A stretch of 64,000 nucleotides of DNA from Balneola sp. Its GTDB lineage: Bacteria > Bacteroidota > Rhodothermia > Balneolales > Balneolaceae. Position 1 is the first letter of the stretch, and every line of letters begins with the position of its first letter. A program made the position numbers and the translations under genes. The DNA lies in the NCBI GenBank assembly GCA_002694685.1, contig NZMW01000013.1, positions 62,001 through 126,000 on the forward strand, read 5' to 3'. The notes beneath the pieces were generated by a model. That model saw only the letters and a list, made by a program, of their open reading frames with translations, did no database searches and was not told the DNA's origin. Shown in pieces: positions 61,649-64,000 of the stretch.

Positions 61649-63775
61649 ATGGCTCAGAAAGACCAGAAAAAGAAAAAATCAGTTAAGCCAGATGGCAATA
61701 AAGGCGGAAATGCGCCAAAATTCCCTACCTGGAGTATATTTGTACTATTCTTCATACTTCTACTTGCTCAGGTACTTTTCTTTTCTCCGGAAACGGGAAA
61801 TCGTATTAAGTACAGCAAATTCCTTGAATATGTAGAGCAAGGCTATGTAACGGAAATTACAATTACCAACGGAGTTGATGTAACAGGTAATTATTCTGAT
61901 AAGGCAATTAGTGATGGAATTATTACCAGACCTGAACAAGAGGATACTAACCTCCCATTTGCAACGGGCGAAAATCAGGAATTCAATAAGTTCAGAACAA
62001 CCATGCTTCGTGGCGATGAAATTCGCCCTGTATTGGATGCTAATTCCGTTGAATATGATGTAAGGATTGAAGAAGATTGGTTTAGCGGGATTTTTGTTTG
62101 GTTGATACCTATCGCACTTCTCGTTGTTATCTGGATTTTCATTTTTAGAAAAATGAATCCAGGCCAACAGGTATTAAACATAGGTAAGAACAAGGCTTCG
62201 CTTTATGATCAGCAAAAAGAGACGAAAGTTACCTTTGAAGATGTAGCAGGACTTCAGGAAGCAAAAGCAGAAGTCGAGGAAGTGGTAGAGTTTCTAAGGA
62301 GTCCTCAGAAATTCACCAAACTTGGCGGTGTACTTCCTAAGGGTGTATTATTAGTAGGCCCCCCCGGAACAGGTAAAACGTTACTTGCTAAAGCTACAGC
62401 CGGTGAAGCCAGTGTGCCATTCTTCAGTTTAAGTGGTTCTGATTTTGTGGAAATGTTTGTTGGTGTAGGTGCTGCACGAGTTCGTGATTTATTTAAGCAA
62501 GCCAAGGAAAAAGCACCTTGTATTATTTTTATTGATGAAATTGATTCTATAGGTCGTACTCGTGGTCGTGGAATGGCTATGGGATCTAATGATGAGCGTG
62601 AGAATACACTTAATCAGTTGTTAAGTGAGATGGATGGATTCAACTCCGATAAAGGGGTTATCCTGATGGCTGCGACCAACAGACCCGATATTTTGGATTC
62701 AGCTTTATTACGTCCAGGTCGATTCGATCGCCAGATTATGATTGATAAGCCAGATCTCAACGGTCGGGTCCAAATTCTTGAAGTGCACAGTAAGAAATTA
62801 AAACTCTCCGGTGATATTGACTTAAGAGTACTTGCTTCACAAACACCTGGATTTGCAGGAGCCGATCTTGCAAACCTTTGTAATGAAGCCGCATTACTTG
62901 CTGCCCGCCGAGAGAAGAACAGTATTGAAATGGAAGACTTTCAGGATTCCATTGAAAAAGTAATTGCAGGTCTTGAGCGTAAGAATAAGCTTATCAGTCC
63001 TAATGAGCGCAAGATTGTAGCTTATCATGAAGCTGGTCATGCAATTGTAGGATGGTTCCTTGAGCACACGGATCCTGTCTTAAAAGTAAGCATTGTTCCT
63101 CGTGGACTGGCAGCTTTAGGTTACACACTTCAAACTCCATTGGAAGAGCGCTTCCTTATGACTACTGAGGAGTTGAACGATAAAATTTGTGCATTGCTTG
63201 GAGGCCGTGTTGCTGAAGAAATTATTTTTGGCAGAATTTCAACAGGCGCGCAGAATGACCTTGAGCGAATCACTAAGATGGCATTTGCTATGGTAGCTGA
63301 ATACGGTATGAGTGAGAAGCTTGGGTATATTTCACTTAAAGATTCTCAGAATGCTGAAAATAGTTATGGGTTTAATAAAATATACTCAGAGCAAACCAGT
63401 GAGCAGATTGATAAGGAAGTTCGCAAGATCATCGACATGAATCGCGATCGCACTATTGAGTTGTTGAATAAGCACCGTGACGAACTCGAGAAATTAGCCG
63501 AAACACTTCTGGATAAAGAAGTACTGGATCACCACGCACTTCGTGACTTGTTAGGTGACCGACCGCATGGAAAATATCCTGAAGGAATATTTGGGAGCAA
63601 ACCGGATTCAAAGAAAAACGGTGTTTCTCAAAACGGTAAAGAAGAGGCTGAAGAAAGTTCTGAAGATTCAGAACCAACAAAAGAAGCAGAAAAGAACCAA
63701 GAAACGGAGAAAAAGCCTAAGAAAGACTCCGAAAGCACATCTGATAAAAAAGAGAGTGAAGAGTCTGAGGCGTAA
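61649..63775 (+). CDS. ftsH: ATP-dependent zinc metalloprotease FtsH
   Basis: Membrane-anchored AAA+ protease that removes misassembled membrane proteins and regulators. 708 residues: basic N-terminus, helix 1 at about 27-46, a periplasmic FtsH_ext domain, helix 2 at about 143-162, AAA domain with Walker A GPPGTGKT at 237-244 and [10 protein letters not shown], and an M41 protease domain with HEAGH at 460-464. The C-terminal about 75 residues are highly charged (Glu/Lys) and look disordered. Long basic and acidic ends are common in this phylum. Confidence 0.97.
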   Translation: MAQKDQKKKKSVKPDGNKGGNAPKFPTWSIFVLFFILLLAQVLFFSPETGNRIKYSKFLEYVEQGYVTEITITNGVDVTGNYSDKAISDGIITRPEQEDTNLPFATGENQEFNKFRTTMLRGDEIRPVLDANSVEYDVRIEEDWFSGIFVWLIPIALLVVIWIFIFRKMNPGQQVLNIGKNKASLYDQQKETKVTFEDVAGLQEAKAEVEEVVEFLRSPQKFTKLGGVLPKGVLLVGPPGTGKTLLAKATAGEASVPFFSLSGSDFVEMFVGVGAARVRDLFKQAKEKAPCIIFIDEIDSIGRTRGRGMAMGSNDERENTLNQLLSEMDGFNSDKGVILMAATNRPDILDSALLRPGRFDRQIMIDKPDLNGRVQILEVHSKKLKLSGDIDLRVLASQTPGFAGADLANLCNEAALLAARREKNSIEMEDFQDSIEKVIAGLERKNKLISPNERKIVAYHEAGHAIVGWFLEHTDPVLKVSIVPRGLAALGYTLQTPLEERFLMTTEELNDKICALLGGRVAEEIIFGRISTGAQNDLERITKMAFAMVAEYGMSEKLGYISLKDSQNAENSYGFNKIYSEQTSEQIDKEVRKIIDMNRDRTIELLNKHRDELEKLAETLLDKEVLDHHALRDLLGDRPHGKYPEGIFGSKPDSKKNGVSQNGKEEAEESSEDSEPTKEAEKNQETEKKPKKDSESTSDKKESEESEA

Positions 63776-63856
63776 TAGCCGGACTCTTAACACTCAGGTA
63801 ATCTACAGGTAAAGAAAGGATAACTGCTGGTTAACAGTAGCGCAAAGGCTGAGAGT

Positions 63857-63864
63857 TAGTTTTG
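63857..63864 (+). promoter_or_regulatory. TAnnTTTG -7 box before the truncated gene
   Basis: TAGTTTTG matches TAnnTTTG, 41 bases before the GTG at 63906. No clear -33 element at the usual distance, so the call is weak. Confidence 0.3.
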
Positions 63865-63905
63865 CATCATAGTAATGAAAGCAAAACTAAAACACATCAG
63901 CACAC

Positions 63906-64000
63906 GTGAAAAAACACATATTATCAGCACTCGTTTGTTTTGCGCTTTCTATTTCATTTAATCTAAAAGCGCAAGAAACAGGAACCCTTACGGGAACCGT
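63906..64000 (+). CDS. Start of an exported protein, probably TonB-dependent receptor (cut by window end)
   Basis: Only 31 codons are visible. From a GTG at 63906 the frame encodes a signal peptide (MKKHILSALVCFALSISF, ending LKAQ) followed by ETGTLTGTV. A short beta strand of the form xGTxTGxV right after the signal is the usual start of the carboxypeptidase-regulatory-like plug domain in Bacteroidota TonB-dependent receptors. An ATG at 63875 is in another frame that soon stops. The family is inferred from few residues. Confidence 0.5.
   Translation, partial: MKKHILSALVCFALSISFNLKAQETGTLTGT

Noticed and set aside
1-64000. CRISPR array, transposase, prophage or biosynthetic gene cluster
   Set aside because: No regularly spaced repeats, no transposase or phage structural genes and no NRPS/PKS or RiPP genes were seen.

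Overview
The window looks like a chromosomal segment from a marine-type member of the Bacteroidota/Balneolota (Balneolaceae is my best guess; this is inference, no 16S gene is present). Signs for this are: start sites preceded by A/T-rich DNA rather than clear Shine-Dalgarno sequences; several upstream regions carrying a TAnnTTTG -7 box, the Bacteroidota-type promoter; a one-chain alpha/beta fused 2-oxoacid dehydrogenase E1; an ExbB / small membrane protein / ExbD / ExbD cluster; SprA-like and TonB-receptor-like outer membrane proteins; and a MoxR-DUF58-DUF4350-DUF4129-SpoIIM-RDD cluster. I see no prophage, no insertion sequence with a transposase and no CRISPR array. Most of the window is housekeeping or energy metabolism.

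Layout. 0.2-4.1 kb: fumarase (fumC) and the fused E1 enzyme. 4.3-11.4 kb: a tightly overlapping minus-strand operon (SpoIIM-like, membrane protein, DUF4129, DUF4350, MoxR, DUF58) with a divergent RDD protein; palindromic repeats sit between MoxR and DUF58 and after DUF58. 11.6-18.5 kb: an M23 peptidase-like protein, a secreted esterase with an inserted domain, a zinc-less alcohol dehydrogenase family protein, the divergent heme-A pair ctaB/ctaA, a MerR regulator, a polyprenyl-phosphate glycosyltransferase and a lipoprotein. 19.0-21.1 kb: an APC permease fused to a PTS EIIA-like domain and an RCK_C domain. 21.1-21.8 kb: six minus-strand tRNA genes (Pro, Arg, Cys, Glu, His, Glu). 21.8-25.4 kb: a glycosyltransferase/epimerase pair and a secreted protein. 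25.5-34.1 kb: clpC, gpmI, rpsT, cmk, rpsA and a second lone MoxR gene.

34.2-50.6 kb is the most unusual part. The genes for the membrane arm of complex I are split. nuoJ-nuoK form a short unit with its own promoter and terminator at 35.0-35.96 kb, and nuoL-nuoM-phhB-nuoN lie at 45.2-50.6 kb. Between them, on the other strand, is an eleven-gene Mrp/Mbh-type cation/proton antiporter operon (order E-F-G-MbhD-MbhE-B-C-D and then two further D-like subunits separated by a 71-residue membrane protein) followed by an Omp85-type barrel without POTRA domains. The last D-like subunit has lost the lysine that proton-pumping relatives carry in TM7. A pterin-4a-carbinolamine dehydratase gene lies inside the nuoLMN unit.

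50.6-64 kb: an RHH/PIN toxin-antitoxin pair, the ribosomal operon rpsF-rpsR-rplI with a structured leader, dsbD, a 1141-residue SprA-like outer membrane protein whose real start codon is probably non-standard, an ExbB/ExbD energy-transducing cluster, thiL, ftsH, and the first codons of what is probably a TonB-dependent receptor cut by the window edge. All assignments come from reading the translated sequences and motifs; no database search was run.
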